A stretch of 36,006 nt of DNA from Candidatus Spechtbacteria bacterium RIFCSPLOWO2_12_FULL_38_22. Lineage in GTDB: Bacteria > Patescibacteriota > Minisyncoccia > Spechtbacterales > 2-12-FULL-38-22. A program made the position numbers and the translations under genes. Positions 20,755 through 28,314 of the stretch are shown piece after piece. How positions within the stretch are numbered: position 1 is the stretch's first letter; each line of letters begins with the position of its first letter. Location: contig MHOK01000002.1 in assembly GCA_001820055.1 (NCBI GenBank), positions 1-36,006 on the forward strand, given 5' to 3'. The notes beneath the pieces were generated by a model, which saw nothing but the letters and a program-made list of their open reading frames with translations, had not been told where the DNA came from and did not search any database.

Positions 20755-21771
20755 TTAATAACTTAATTCAACTATGTTTATATTCTTAAATCCAGGAAAT
20801 AAACTGCTATCATTTAATATTTCTGGGTTTTCTAATTTGGGAATACTCTGATGATTAGATATGGGAAGTGCATTAATTTTAATAATTTTGTCTCCTTGAA
20901 TTTCCAATTTTAAAACAAGGCCGTATTGCGTAGGTTGAGAAAAATACTGATCAAAAATAAAATTTCCTAAAGAATAAAATACTGCTTTCCCGTCTATAAT
21001 TTCGTATGGTTGGACAACGTGGGGATGGTGGCCAACCACTAAATCCGCCCCTGCCTCAAAAAACGCTTTTGCTGTACTTTTTTGAAAACTATTTGCAAAT
21101 TGCTCGTATTCGTTGCCCCAATGCGCAGATATGATATCCAGAGTATCGTCGCCTGCGTTATTTATTATAAGATTTACAATTTCATCTTTAGTTTGAGCTA
21201 ACGCATTAAAACCATAAAAATTAACCTCAATTCCGTTTATATTTTTTTTTAAAATATCGTAATCCGAACTTCCCTCAATCGGCCTGCCAAATATATCAAA
21301 TTCTAAATTTAACAAATTTTTCTGAGTTTGTTCATATATTTTTCCACCAAAGTTATACGAGTGATTATTGGCCAGATTGGCAACATTAACACCAGATTCT
21401 TTCAATTTTTCTACAAGTTCTCTTCTGAAAGAAAAAAATAAAGAATGTATGTGCTGGGGAATATCAATATCAGGAAAAGTTCCTTCAAAATTTACTACAA
21501 TCAAATCCGCGTCTTTAGACAAGTCTCTTAATAATACAAACATTTTATCTCCGGCCTGTGTTTGATACGCGATATCTACCGACCGATCAAGCATAACATC
21601 TCCTGTAAAATAAACAGTAGTCTTTTTAGGAGTAAGCACGTCGTGTTTTATCTGTTTTGAATAACTGTAAGTAGATAACTTCTCTACTGGTTTATTTGCA
21701 AAATAATATACGGCTATAGCCAGTATAAGCGCAATCAAACTTAAAATACCGATTTTTTGTTTATCTATCAT
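20755..21771 (-). CDS. CapA-family (poly-gamma-glutamate capsule type) metallophosphoesterase-like protein
   Basis: A 338-residue protein with an N-terminal signal anchor (residues 9-27) and a CapA fold outside the membrane: FTGDVMLDRSVD, VNFEGTF, ANNHSYNFG, SAHWGNEY, VVGHHPHVVQPYEIIDGKAVFYSLGNFIFDQYF. These are the metal-binding motifs of the calcineurin-like superfamily. Relatives act in poly-gamma-glutamate synthesis or transport, but most are uncharacterised. No other capsule genes (capB, capC) are in the window, so a different surface-phosphoesterase role is possible. Its ATG lies just after the methyltransferase terminator, with no promoter visible between them. Confidence 0.88.
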   Translation of the reverse strand: MIDKQKIGILSLIALILAIAVYYFANKPVEKLSTYSYSKQIKHDVLTPKKTTVYFTGDVMLDRSVDIAYQTQAGDKMFVLLRDLSKDADLIVVNFEGTFPDIDIPQHIHSLFFSFRRELVEKLKESGVNVANLANNHSYNFGGKIYEQTQKNLLNLEFDIFGRPIEGSSDYDILKKNINGIEVNFYGFNALAQTKDEIVNLIINNAGDDTLDIISAHWGNEYEQFANSFQKSTAKAFFEAGADLVVGHHPHVVQPYEIIDGKAVFYSLGNFIFDQYFSQPTQYGLVLKLEIQGDKIIKINALPISNHQSIPKLENPEILNDSSLFPGFKNINIVELSY

Positions 21772-21780
21772 TCATTTTTT

Positions 21781-21807
21781 AAAAAACGCTGCTTTGCAAC
21801 GTTTTTT
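21781..21807 (-). terminator. Terminator overlapping the methyltransferase stop
   Basis: On the minus strand AAAAAACGTTGC-AAA-GCAGCGTTTTTT forms a 12-base stem with one G-U pair and a T-run. It begins at the methyltransferase stop codon and ends nine bases before the capA start. Confidence 0.82.
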
Positions 21808-22519
21808 ATTTTGTTATTTCTAACAAACTGTCCTTCCCTTCTTCCGCTGAATATTCCCGCACATGAACCGCTGTAAGTTTTATTCTTAACTGGGGATATT
21901 GTTCGTGCAACTGCTTAAGCGCCAACAGAACTTCGGCATTCATTCTTCCATACTTTTTTAAAAAAAATCCATCAACCCTACGGGCCGCAGAAGCAATATC
22001 CATAAATCCCGGATATATTTTTATTGTGCCACCAGGTTTTAAAACCCTTACCGCTTCTCCAATTGACACAGGTATATCCCACGGCCTGTTTGCGGTGGTG
22101 GCTTGCATTATCGGAACAGAACAATGCATTAATATGTAGTCAAAACTCTCATCTTTGAACGGCAACTGTTTTACATCTCCTTGCACATCCATACGCCCTT
22201 CCCAAAGATCAACAGAGGCGTTGTCTAAATTTACAAAAAACCTAGGAAAAATCATCCTTTCTAAGACCTTCTTAAATGCCCCGGATCCAGAACCAATATC
22301 CAAAATTGTTTTATTGTTTAAACTTTCGATATCACCGATATTCAACATCTCTACATACTGTAAAAACGTATCTGCCTCATACTCTGTAACTCCGAGTCTG
22401 TCAATTAACTCCTCCGTTTTTTGTTTAAAATCTGAACTTACATCTCTTGGCTCATCAACCTGTATAAATCCTGGGATATTCCCTATCCTTTCTTGTTTTG
22501 GTGTTTCAAGTTTACTCAT
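21806..22519 (-). CDS. Class I SAM-dependent methyltransferase
   Basis: A 237-residue protein with a Rossmann-type methyltransferase domain in the middle: motif I TILDIGSGSGAF (about residue 65), an acidic residue at the next strand (NLDNAS), GDVKQLPFKDESFDYILMHCS and AVRVLKPGGTIKIYPG. This is the Methyltransf_11 pattern; the substrate is not predictable. It overlaps the LOG-family gene upstream by eight bases, so the two are translationally coupled, and is closed by a terminator. Confidence 0.85.
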   Translation of the reverse strand: MSKLETPKQERIGNIPGFIQVDEPRDVSSDFKQKTEELIDRLGVTEYEADTFLQYVEMLNIGDIESLNNKTILDIGSGSGAFKKVLERMIFPRFFVNLDNASVDLWEGRMDVQGDVKQLPFKDESFDYILMHCSVPIMQATTANRPWDIPVSIGEAVRVLKPGGTIKIYPGFMDIASAARRVDGFFLKKYGRMNAEVLLALKQLHEQYPQLRIKLTAVHVREYSAEEGKDSLLEITK

Positions 22520-23207
22520 ATTTATTATCTAAAAATTTTTTAGCAACTTTGTAAGCCTCTTCTGCGCTGTCCACTAAAGTATATATGTCTAAATCGTCTT
22601 TATCTACTGTGCTGTGTTGTTTATACAAACTTTTTTCTATCCATTTTAAAAATGGTTTCCAATAACGACGCCCTACCAATATAATGGGTATCGGTTTTAT
22701 CTTTTCTGTTTGTATCAATGTTACCATTTCAAAAAACTCATCCAAAGTACCGAATCCTCCGGGGAAAAAGAAATAAATTTGTGAAGCAAATGTAAGCATA
22801 ACCTTGCGGGAAAAAAAATAATGAAACGCCTTAGCCTCCTTTACGTACTTATTTATTCTCTGTTCTTTTTCTAACATAATATTTAATCCAACCGATCTGC
22901 CACCAGCTTCACTTGCTCCTTTATTAGCGGCTTCCATTATGCCCGGTCCACCACCGGTAATTACCGCAAAACCATCTTTTGCAAACATGTAAGCAAGCTC
23001 GGTTGCTTCTCGATAATATTCATGTTCAAGACCCGCATGAGAAGAACCAAAAATTGAAACAGCTTTATCAAAATTTAACAAAAATTCAAATCCAAGACGA
23101 AATTCATCTTTTATTCTTTCGGCTCTATCCTCTATTTCTTCAATTTTTTGAATCACCTCCCCCACTCTTGATGATTTTGGCACATAACCAATATCTCTTT
23201 TTCTCAT
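22512..23207 (-). CDS. LOG-family protein (TIGR00730-like, possible nucleotide phosphoribohydrolase)
   Basis: A 231-residue Rossmann-fold protein with both LOG signatures: AVITGGGPGIMEAANKGASEAGG and FFPGGFGTLDEFFEM (PGGxGTxxE). Family members once labelled lysine decarboxylases cleave ribose phosphate from nucleoside monophosphates, as in cytokinin activation; here the substrate is unknown. A helical N-terminal stretch (about 45 residues) precedes the domain. It has an extended -10 promoter just after the terminator of the neighbouring small gene. Confidence 0.88.
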   Translation of the reverse strand: MRKRDIGYVPKSSRVGEVIQKIEEIEDRAERIKDEFRLGFEFLLNFDKAVSIFGSSHAGLEHEYYREATELAYMFAKDGFAVITGGGPGIMEAANKGASEAGGRSVGLNIMLEKEQRINKYVKEAKAFHYFFSRKVMLTFASQIYFFFPGGFGTLDEFFEMVTLIQTEKIKPIPIILVGRRYWKPFLKWIEKSLYKQHSTVDKDDLDIYTLVDSAEEAYKVAKKFLDNKYE

Positions 23208-23237
23208 GCTTTTTGTAATGCTTTAATTATTGAATTT

Positions 23238-23246
23238 ATTGTAACA
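23238..23246 (-). promoter_or_regulatory. Extended -10 promoter of the LOG-family gene
   Basis: TGTTACAAT on the minus strand, 30 bases before the ATG and directly downstream of a terminator. It matches the dnaX promoter core in seven of eight defined positions. Confidence 0.6.
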
Positions 23247-23247
23247 T

Positions 23248-23270
23248 AAAACCCCGTTAACACGGGGTTT
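23248..23270 (-). terminator. Terminator of the small 65-residue gene
   Basis: AAACCCCGT-GTTA-ACGGGGTTT on the minus strand, a 9-base stem followed by TATG, six bases after the stop. Confidence 0.82.
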
Positions 23271-23276
23271 GTGGTA

Positions 23277-23474
23277 TTAAACAAAAACCTCAAATCCATA
23301 ACCCCTGGTTTTATTAAAATACAGTTTGCGTACCTTAAGATCGCTAACCGCAACGCCCCATCTATTGGCAAGAAGGCGAACGTATCGCAGCGCAAGGAAC
23401 TCTTCTTCGGTCATATCACTCTTGACGTGAACAATTTGGTACTTTTTTTGATCACCATTCTTCCCGCGCCCCAT
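23277..23474 (-). CDS. Small soluble protein, unknown function
   Basis: A 65-residue protein (MGRGKNGDQKKYQIVHVKSDMTEEEFLALRYVRLL...). I do not recognise it. It has a mixed beta/helix pattern: a beta strand (QIVHVK), a helix (EEEFLALRYVRLLANRWG), then two beta strands (DLKVRKLYFN, GYGFEVFV). The gene is well supported by a near-perfect promoter (TTGATT-17-TATAAT), the ribosome site GGAGG and a terminator. Of two adjacent ATG codons, the second (23474) has the better distance to the ribosome site. It is monocistronic and strongly expressed by promoter quality. Confidence 0.8.
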   Translation of the reverse strand: MGRGKNGDQKKYQIVHVKSDMTEEEFLALRYVRLLANRWGVAVSDLKVRKLYFNKTRGYGFEVFV

Positions 23475-23501
23475 CATTCCCTCCCGTGTTTAGCCTACAT
23501 A

Positions 23502-23530
23502 ATTATAATAGTATATAAATATCTAATCAA
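23502..23530 (-). promoter_or_regulatory. Near-consensus sigma70 promoter of the 65-residue gene
   Basis: -35 TTGATT (23525-23530), exactly 17 bases, -10 TATAAT (23502-23507). About 27 bases separate the -10 from the ATG, with GGGAGGG between. Confidence 0.88.
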
Positions 23531-23582
23531 GTATTTTTATCTGCTTTACTAATTTTTTTTCTTTGAATTCTCTCAATATACT

Positions 23583-23615
23583 TATATATAGGGTTGCCAG
23601 GCAACCCTATATATA
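23583..23615. repeat. 33-base inverted repeat downstream of the ABC gene
   Basis: Two 16-base arms, ATATAGGGTTGCC extended outward by AT, pair around a single A. It lies just beyond the ABC terminator and upstream of the small gene's promoter. It may be a second terminator or an unrelated palindromic insertion. Confidence 0.7.
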
Positions 23616-23617
23616 AA

Positions 23618-23655
23618 AAATACCTCAATTCGCCAGCTGGCGAATTGAGGTATTT
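23618..23655 (-). terminator. 38-bp perfect palindrome, terminator of the ABC exporter
   Basis: AAATACCTCAATTCGCCAG and its exact complement, followed by TTT on the minus strand. The centre CGCCAGCTGGCG equals the core of the proS insertion, so a palindromic element may have been inserted in the original terminator loop. Confidence 0.82.
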
Positions 23656-23661
23656 GAATTT

Positions 23662-25560
23662 TTAAAGAACTAATCTTTGGTCGTCTGCCAACCTACGAAA
23701 AGTTGGAGAGCTTCCATAAAGTTCTTCAAACGAGCCTGCTTGAGCTTCAATTTGCGACTCGCCTTCAAGAACTTCGTTTGGACTCCGCAAAACTATAAAC
23801 TTGTCACAAATTTCTCTTACCGTGCTTAGTCTGTGCGCGACAATAAAAGCGCTCCTCCTGCCACTTAACACTTTGGTCAAGCCCTCTTGAACCTGTCTTT
23901 CTATAGTGGAATCCAGACTGCTTGTTGCTTCATCAACAACAAGCAATTTAGGATTTTGTATAGCGGCGGCGGCAATCATCAAGCGCTGTTTCTCGCCCCC
24001 TGAAAGCTCTATACCCCCACGACCAACTCGGACATCAAGACCCTTATCTTTTCTGGATCTAAAATCCCTAAAATCTACCCTGAAATCTTGCATAATTTGC
24101 CACAAATTTTCTCTAGTTAGCCTGTCTTTTTCATCTTGAGAAAGGCCATAAGTTAGGTTATATTCTATGGTTCCATCAAAAATCTTAGGATCCTGCGCAA
24201 TATAAGCATGATATCTTGTCCAGGAATTCAACTCTATGTTCTGCAAATTTACTCCGCCAACTAAAATTTCGCCACCATCGGGATCCATGTAACGCAAGAG
24301 TAAACGCATTATAGTGCTTTTACCGGCGCCACTCTCACCAATTAACGCCACTTTCTGTCCTGGCTCTATGGTGAAATTAATATCTACCAAAGCGTGATGA
24401 TTTGACTTAATATGCGCTAAACCCTGTTCGGTATTACCTGCAGGATAAACATAACTCACGCTTCTAAATTCAACACCGGGATGGTCATGTCCTTTTATGG
24501 TCAGAGCATTTTTTCTTTCTTTAATTGCAGGTGGAAGAGTCACTGCGTCAATCATTGCCTTAACAGCTGGCATATGCCAATTAAGTTGATGTTCTACTTC
24601 GCTAACACGCCATAGATTATTTTTAAACTGGCCGGTCCATGCAAATAAAGGATACAAAAGTCCAACACTCCAACTTCCTATCCAAACTAACCAAATTCCA
24701 TACAGCATCGCGCACAAAACACCCATGTCCCGTACAGCGCCCTTTAGACGAGACTGCTTAATATACCAAAGCCAAAAATTGCGATCCTCTTTAATAACAG
24801 CATTAAATCTATCTGTCATATACTTTAATTCATCACCAGAACGCCCTGAAACTTTTACCCTTTCCGCCTTCTCCCATCTTTCATATCTATAACGATTAAG
24901 GCTCCTAAGTTCTTTATCAATTGGCAATATCTGTTGCATTACTTTTTGATTTAAATAAAGCGACCAAATGATATAAGTAAAAACAACAACAGAAATAATT
25001 ACGCCCGCGACCCAACTAATAATCCAAATGCCTATATAAACGAAAAGAAGGGTGGCAATTGAAGGGATTCCTTCAAATAAAAGCATCGCCTGTACATCTA
25101 GGGTCTTCCATTTCCCCTTGTCTATATTGGATACGTTGAGAACGGCGCTTTCTTGAAGATGTTGACCCATAGATTTTTCAAACATCAATTCTGTAACTTT
25201 TTTATCTACGCTTCCATAGTTCAATCCCAACATCCACTCGCGAGCAATCTGTTGAAAATACATAGTCCATCTTTCGGCATACAAAATTACCGAATATACC
25301 ACAACTCCCAAAACAATCAACGACAAATTCTTTGTAACCAATCCATCAAAAACCTTGCTCAATATAAAGGGCTGGCTAGTACCTATGGCTATAGCTAATA
25401 CGGCTAGCGGAATAAATTTATGTTTCGCCCATTTTTTACTTTCAACGCTGATCATATTATCCCAAACCCATTTATAAATACCCAAAGAACGCTTAAAGTC
25501 CTTCAGATATTCACGAAAGTTTTTTGGAGCTATTCGGTCAAATTTTGGATCTTCAGCCAT
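23662..25560 (-). CDS. ABC transporter, fused permease and ATPase (exporter type)
   Basis: A half-size exporter of 632 residues that works as a dimer. The N-terminal half has about six membrane helices; the C-terminal ATPase has Walker A GESGAGKST, the signature LSGGEKQR, Walker B LLVVDEATSSLD and the switch histidine in IVAHRLST. The substrate (lipid, peptide or drug) cannot be told. The ORF track starts at 25638, but that extension translates the promoter (TTGACA...TATAAG); the ATG at 25560 has the ribosome site GAGGAG at good spacing, so I start at MAEDPKF. It is a single-gene transcript with its own terminator. Confidence 0.92.
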   Translation of the reverse strand: MAEDPKFDRIAPKNFREYLKDFKRSLGIYKWVWDNMISVESKKWAKHKFIPLAVLAIAIGTSQPFILSKVFDGLVTKNLSLIVLGVVVYSVILYAERWTMYFQQIAREWMLGLNYGSVDKKVTELMFEKSMGQHLQESAVLNVSNIDKGKWKTLDVQAMLLFEGIPSIATLLFVYIGIWIISWVAGVIISVVVFTYIIWSLYLNQKVMQQILPIDKELRSLNRYRYERWEKAERVKVSGRSGDELKYMTDRFNAVIKEDRNFWLWYIKQSRLKGAVRDMGVLCAMLYGIWLVWIGSWSVGLLYPLFAWTGQFKNNLWRVSEVEHQLNWHMPAVKAMIDAVTLPPAIKERKNALTIKGHDHPGVEFRSVSYVYPAGNTEQGLAHIKSNHHALVDINFTIEPGQKVALIGESGAGKSTIMRLLLRYMDPDGGEILVGGVNLQNIELNSWTRYHAYIAQDPKIFDGTIEYNLTYGLSQDEKDRLTRENLWQIMQDFRVDFRDFRSRKDKGLDVRVGRGGIELSGGEKQRLMIAAAAIQNPKLLVVDEATSSLDSTIERQVQEGLTKVLSGRRSAFIVAHRLSTVREICDKFIVLRSPNEVLEGESQIEAQAGSFEELYGSSPTFRRLADDQRLVL

Positions 25561-25596
25561 GTGCTCTCCTCTGCGCTTGTGTTCAGAACTAAACAA

Positions 25597-25625
25597 CTTA
25601 TATAATACTTCCCAAAGTTTGTCAA
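25597..25625 (-). promoter_or_regulatory. Promoter of the ABC exporter
   Basis: -35 TTGACA (25620-25625, perfect), 17-base spacer, -10 TATAAG (25597-25602). The leader is about 30 bases with GAGGAG before the ATG. Confidence 0.88.
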
Positions 25626-25646
25626 GTGTCACTCCCACGAAAACAA

Positions 25647-25680
25647 AAATACGACTAAGGAACTTGTCTTAGTCGTATTT
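25647..25680 (-). terminator. Terminator of the ribosomal protein operon
   Basis: AAATACGACTAAG and CTTAGTCGTATTT form a 13-base perfect stem with an 8-base loop, followed by TTG and TTTT on the minus strand. It lies downstream of rpsI. Confidence 0.88.
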
Positions 25681-25712
25681 AAATAAAAGTTAAAACATTA
25701 TAATAGACACCG

Positions 25713-26171
25713 CTATCTCTTGCTCCATTGCGGAGATTTTCGCGCTTTCTTTAATCCATATTTCTTTCTTTCTTTTGCGCGTGGATCTCGTTTTAAATAT
25801 CCTGATTTTTTAAGACGCAAACGTAGCTCTGGATCATATTTTACGAGCGCCCGAGCAACCCCATGACGCATAGCTTCCGCCTGACCTGTAATCCCGCCCC
25901 CGTTAGTGATAACTGATACCTTAAAATTATCCAACATTTTAATTTTACGAAGCGGAGCGTTAGATATTGTTGCTAAGTCCTCGGTTGAAAAAAAATCTTT
26001 GTAGTTCTTACTATTAACAGTTATACTACTGTCTTGAGATTCCCAAATACGCACGCGAGCTATTGAAGTTTTTCTTCTTCCAACAGCCTCAAAATACTTT
26101 TTGCTTTCTTGTAATTTAGTAGAAGCTTTTTTGCTCCTGGGTGTTTTTGGTTGTGTTTTCGTAATTGGCAT
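25713..26171 (-). CDS. rpsI: 30S ribosomal protein S9
   Basis: It contacts tRNA in the P site through its C-terminal tail. The body starts at YFEAVGRRKTSIARVRIW and holds NGGGITGQAEAMRHGVARAL and the typical end KKYGLKKARKSPQWSKR. At 152 residues it has about 25 extra, basic and Ser/Thr-rich residues at the N-terminus (MPITKTQPKTPRSKK...). It follows rplM by 49 bases, the usual L13-S9 pairing, and is the last gene of the operon. Confidence 0.96.
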   Translation of the reverse strand: MPITKTQPKTPRSKKASTKLQESKKYFEAVGRRKTSIARVRIWESQDSSITVNSKNYKDFFSTEDLATISNAPLRKIKMLDNFKVSVITNGGGITGQAEAMRHGVARALVKYDPELRLRLKKSGYLKRDPRAKERKKYGLKKARKSPQWSKR

Positions 26172-26220
26172 AAAAAATATTTAATAACCCACTATAGTTT
26201 TCAAAACTTATTAGGCGATA

Positions 26221-26589
26221 TTATCCCTCTATAACAAGCCTCTCCATTCTTAATTTTCTTAATCTATTTTTAGGAAGCATTCCCCTTACTGCATATTTTA
26301 TTACAGAGGAAGGATCTTTTTTAAACGTATCTGCATATGTTTTACCATACAGACCTCCGGGATAACCAGAATGACTCCTATACACTTTATTTTTTGCTTT
26401 TTTACCAGTAATACTGATTTTGCCAGCATTTTTAACCTTGACCGTAGTATTGCTCTCTTTGTTTGGCTGGTAGTCTGCTTTATGTTTTCCTTGTAAGTAA
26501 TGCGCAATATCAGAGGCTAAACGTCCAAGAACCTGACCTTCTGCATCAAGTTCTATTATCTCTAATTCAGTTTTGGTTTTAGAAGACAT
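26221..26589 (-). CDS. rplM: 50S ribosomal protein L13
   Basis: An early assembly protein of the large subunit. Family motifs: IIELDAEGQVLGRLASDIAHYLQGKHKADY, VKNAGKISITGKKAKNKVYRSHSGYPGGL and KYAVRGMLPKNRLRKLRMERL. At 122 residues it is about 20 shorter than usual; the C-terminal segment after RLVIEG is missing. The overlapping frame at 26301-26507 is a shadow. Confidence 0.95.
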   Translation of the reverse strand: MSSKTKTELEIIELDAEGQVLGRLASDIAHYLQGKHKADYQPNKESNTTVKVKNAGKISITGKKAKNKVYRSHSGYPGGLYGKTYADTFKKDPSSVIKYAVRGMLPKNRLRKLRMERLVIEG

Positions 26590-26599
26590 AAATAAAATT

Positions 26600-26950
26600 T
26601 TATTCTACAAATTCAATTATTGCCCTTGGAGCGGCATCTCCTTTTCGTGGAGCTCGTCTTATTATTCTTGTGTAACCACCGTGTCTATTTTTAAATTTTG
26701 GAGCTATTTCCTTTAACAGCTTAAGACCGACATCGTCTGAAAAAAGTTTGGCCAACATGCGTCTTGTATATAAACTGTTTTTTCTACTTTTTGTTACCAA
26801 TTTTTCTATAAAAGGCCTGAGCTCTTTTGCCCGCGCTTCTGTAGTTTCTATTCGGCCATTTTTGACTAAGGCTACTGCCAAATCACGCATAAAAGCCTTC
26901 CTTTGATCTCTCTTCCTGCCAAATTTTCTTCCTTTTTTAAGCTTGCGCAT
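26600..26950 (-). CDS. rplQ: 50S ribosomal protein L17
   Basis: A large-subunit protein near the peptide exit tunnel. MRKLKKGRKFGRKRDQRKAFMRDLAVALVKNGRIETTEARAKELRPFIEKLVT is the typical beginning, and HGGYTRIIRRAPRKGDAAPRAIIEFVE the typical end. Length, 116 residues, is normal. It starts two bases after rpoA. Confidence 0.96.
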   Translation of the reverse strand: MRKLKKGRKFGRKRDQRKAFMRDLAVALVKNGRIETTEARAKELRPFIEKLVTKSRKNSLYTRRMLAKLFSDDVGLKLLKEIAPKFKNRHGGYTRIIRRAPRKGDAAPRAIIEFVE

Positions 26951-26952
26951 AA

Positions 26953-27750
26953 TTATTTCTTCTTAGCCGTAATTCTTTTTTTTGCTGTGGTTTTAATTAC
27001 TTTTCCGCCTGAAGCTTTTTTACTACTTTTTAAAACAGATTTTTTCTTAGTCTTAGTTACAGGAGAACCTCCCTCTAACTCTTTAATTAGCTCAAAGTGA
27101 TTTAATAAAACTCCTGCTGCTTTCTGATATGCTTCTTGGGGTGTTATTGTCCCGTCTGTAGTTATGTCCAATAACAACTTATTAAAATCTGTTTTATCGC
27201 CAACTCGCATATCCTCTACTTCAAAATTAACCTTAACTACCGGCGTAAATACCGCATCAAGACGTATTATCCCTATGTCTTTTTTTTCTTTAGCCATTTT
27301 GTCGGTTTGCACATATCCCAGTCCTGATTCCACAGTGAACTCCATATCTATTGAAGTTTTTGGAGATGTCATCGTCATTATGTGCGCGTCTTTATTTATA
27401 ATTTCCACCTGGCTTGGAGTATCTATATCCTTTGCCTTAAGATCTTTTACCCCCCTTGCTTTAAGTGTCATGGTTTGGGCTTCGCTTCCGTGCAAAACCA
27501 ATCTAATATCTTTAAGGTTTAACCCAATTTCTATGACGTCCTCCAGAACGCCATCTATCGTAGAAAACTCATGTGGGACATTAGCTATTTTAAACGACGT
27601 TATGGCCGCACCCTCTATTGAAGAATACAAGGCCCTTCTTAGAGTGTTGCCTATAGTAGAACCATACCCAGGATAAAGTTCGCTGATTTCAATTACGGCT
27701 CTATTCCCATCTTTCTCTACAACTTTTGGTTTTTTAGGTAAAGTAAACAT
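26953..27750 (-). CDS. rpoA: RNA polymerase alpha subunit lacking the C-terminal domain
   Basis: Alpha dimerises to nucleate RNA polymerase assembly. The N-terminal domain is complete: ELYPGYGSTIGNTLRRALYSSIEGAAITSFKI, HEFSTIDGVLEDVIEIGLNLK, and GLGYV. It ends at about residue 228 (LLNHFELIKELEGG). In place of the usual helix-hairpin-helix C-terminal domain there are about 37 residues, some 15 of them Lys or Arg (KTKKKSVLKSSKKASGGK...). Total length is 265 against roughly 315-330 normally. The frame runs into rplQ without a disrupted remnant, so this is a real gene form. Consequences: no UP-element or alpha-CTD activator contacts by the normal route. Confidence 0.95.
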   Translation of the reverse strand: MFTLPKKPKVVEKDGNRAVIEISELYPGYGSTIGNTLRRALYSSIEGAAITSFKIANVPHEFSTIDGVLEDVIEIGLNLKDIRLVLHGSEAQTMTLKARGVKDLKAKDIDTPSQVEIINKDAHIMTMTSPKTSIDMEFTVESGLGYVQTDKMAKEKKDIGIIRLDAVFTPVVKVNFEVEDMRVGDKTDFNKLLLDITTDGTITPQEAYQKAAGVLLNHFELIKELEGGSPVTKTKKKSVLKSSKKASGGKVIKTTAKKRITAKKK

Positions 27751-27758
27751 TGATTGGC

Positions 27759-27811
27759 TTTTAGCTTACGACTTATAGTCTACAGCTAAAATAAAAATTA
27801 ATTTTTATTTT
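27759..27811. repeat. Imperfect inverted repeat and AT palindrome between rpsD and rpoA
   Basis: TTTTAGCTTACGACT and AGTCTACAGCTAAAA are inverted with three mismatches around TATA. It is followed by the 24-base AT palindrome AAAATAAAAATT/AATTTTTATTTT. It may reduce transcription from rpsD into rpoA or be a relic of a dispersed element. Confidence 0.55.
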
Positions 27812-27819
27812 TTAAAACG

Positions 27820-28308
27820 TTAACGTGAATAGAATTCTATGACTGTTTGGAAGTTAAACGGTTGTAGTTGCTCTTTCATATCAGGTTTTCCTTTTATTTT
27901 TATCTCCATCTTTTTGTTATCAACTGTTATCCAACTAGGGGGTTTATGATTTTTGGTTCTCAGCACGAGATCAGCAAACATTCCCTTTTGTTTACTGATC
28001 TCTTTTATATTAACAGTATCGCCGTCACGTAGTGAATAAGACCTAACATTAACTTTTTTATTGTTTATCAGAATGTGTCCGTGATTTACCATCTGCCGTG
28101 CCGCCTTTCTGGTGGGAGCAAATCCGGAAGCAAAAACCACACTATCTAAACGTCTCTCTAACAATATAAAAATCTGGTCAGAACTTTTGCCCTTCTTAAA
28201 ATAATTTTTAAACTGTCTTTCTCTCAAGCCATACTCCTTCTTTATGTTCTGCTTCTCTTGAAGTTGCAATCCGTACTCAGATTTTGATTTTATATTTGCT
28301 TTAGCCAT
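27820..28308 (-). CDS. rpsD: 30S ribosomal protein S4, N-terminally shortened
   Basis: A primary 16S rRNA-binding assembly protein. The sequence begins inside the usual protein, at KSEYGLQLQEKQNIKKEYGLRERQFKNYF, and continues with the S4 RNA-binding domain LLERRLDSVVFASGFAPTRKAARQMVNHGHILINNKKVNV and the end FQTVIEFYSR. About 45 N-terminal residues (the part often holding a zinc site) are absent, giving 162 residues instead of about 205. Only six bases separate it from rpsK, so no missing exon-like part is hidden upstream. Confidence 0.95.
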   Translation of the reverse strand: MAKANIKSKSEYGLQLQEKQNIKKEYGLRERQFKNYFKKGKSSDQIFILLERRLDSVVFASGFAPTRKAARQMVNHGHILINNKKVNVRSYSLRDGDTVNIKEISKQKGMFADLVLRTKNHKPPSWITVDNKKMEIKIKGKPDMKEQLQPFNFQTVIEFYSR

Positions 28309-28314
28309 TTTAGA

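Noticed and set aside
25561-25638. Longer start of the ABC exporter
   Set aside because: The extra codons overlap a consensus promoter (TTGACA-17-TATAAG), and a good ribosome site precedes the internal ATG.
26301-26507. 68-residue minus-strand ORF inside rplM
   Set aside because: It is an out-of-frame overlap within a clear ribosomal protein gene.
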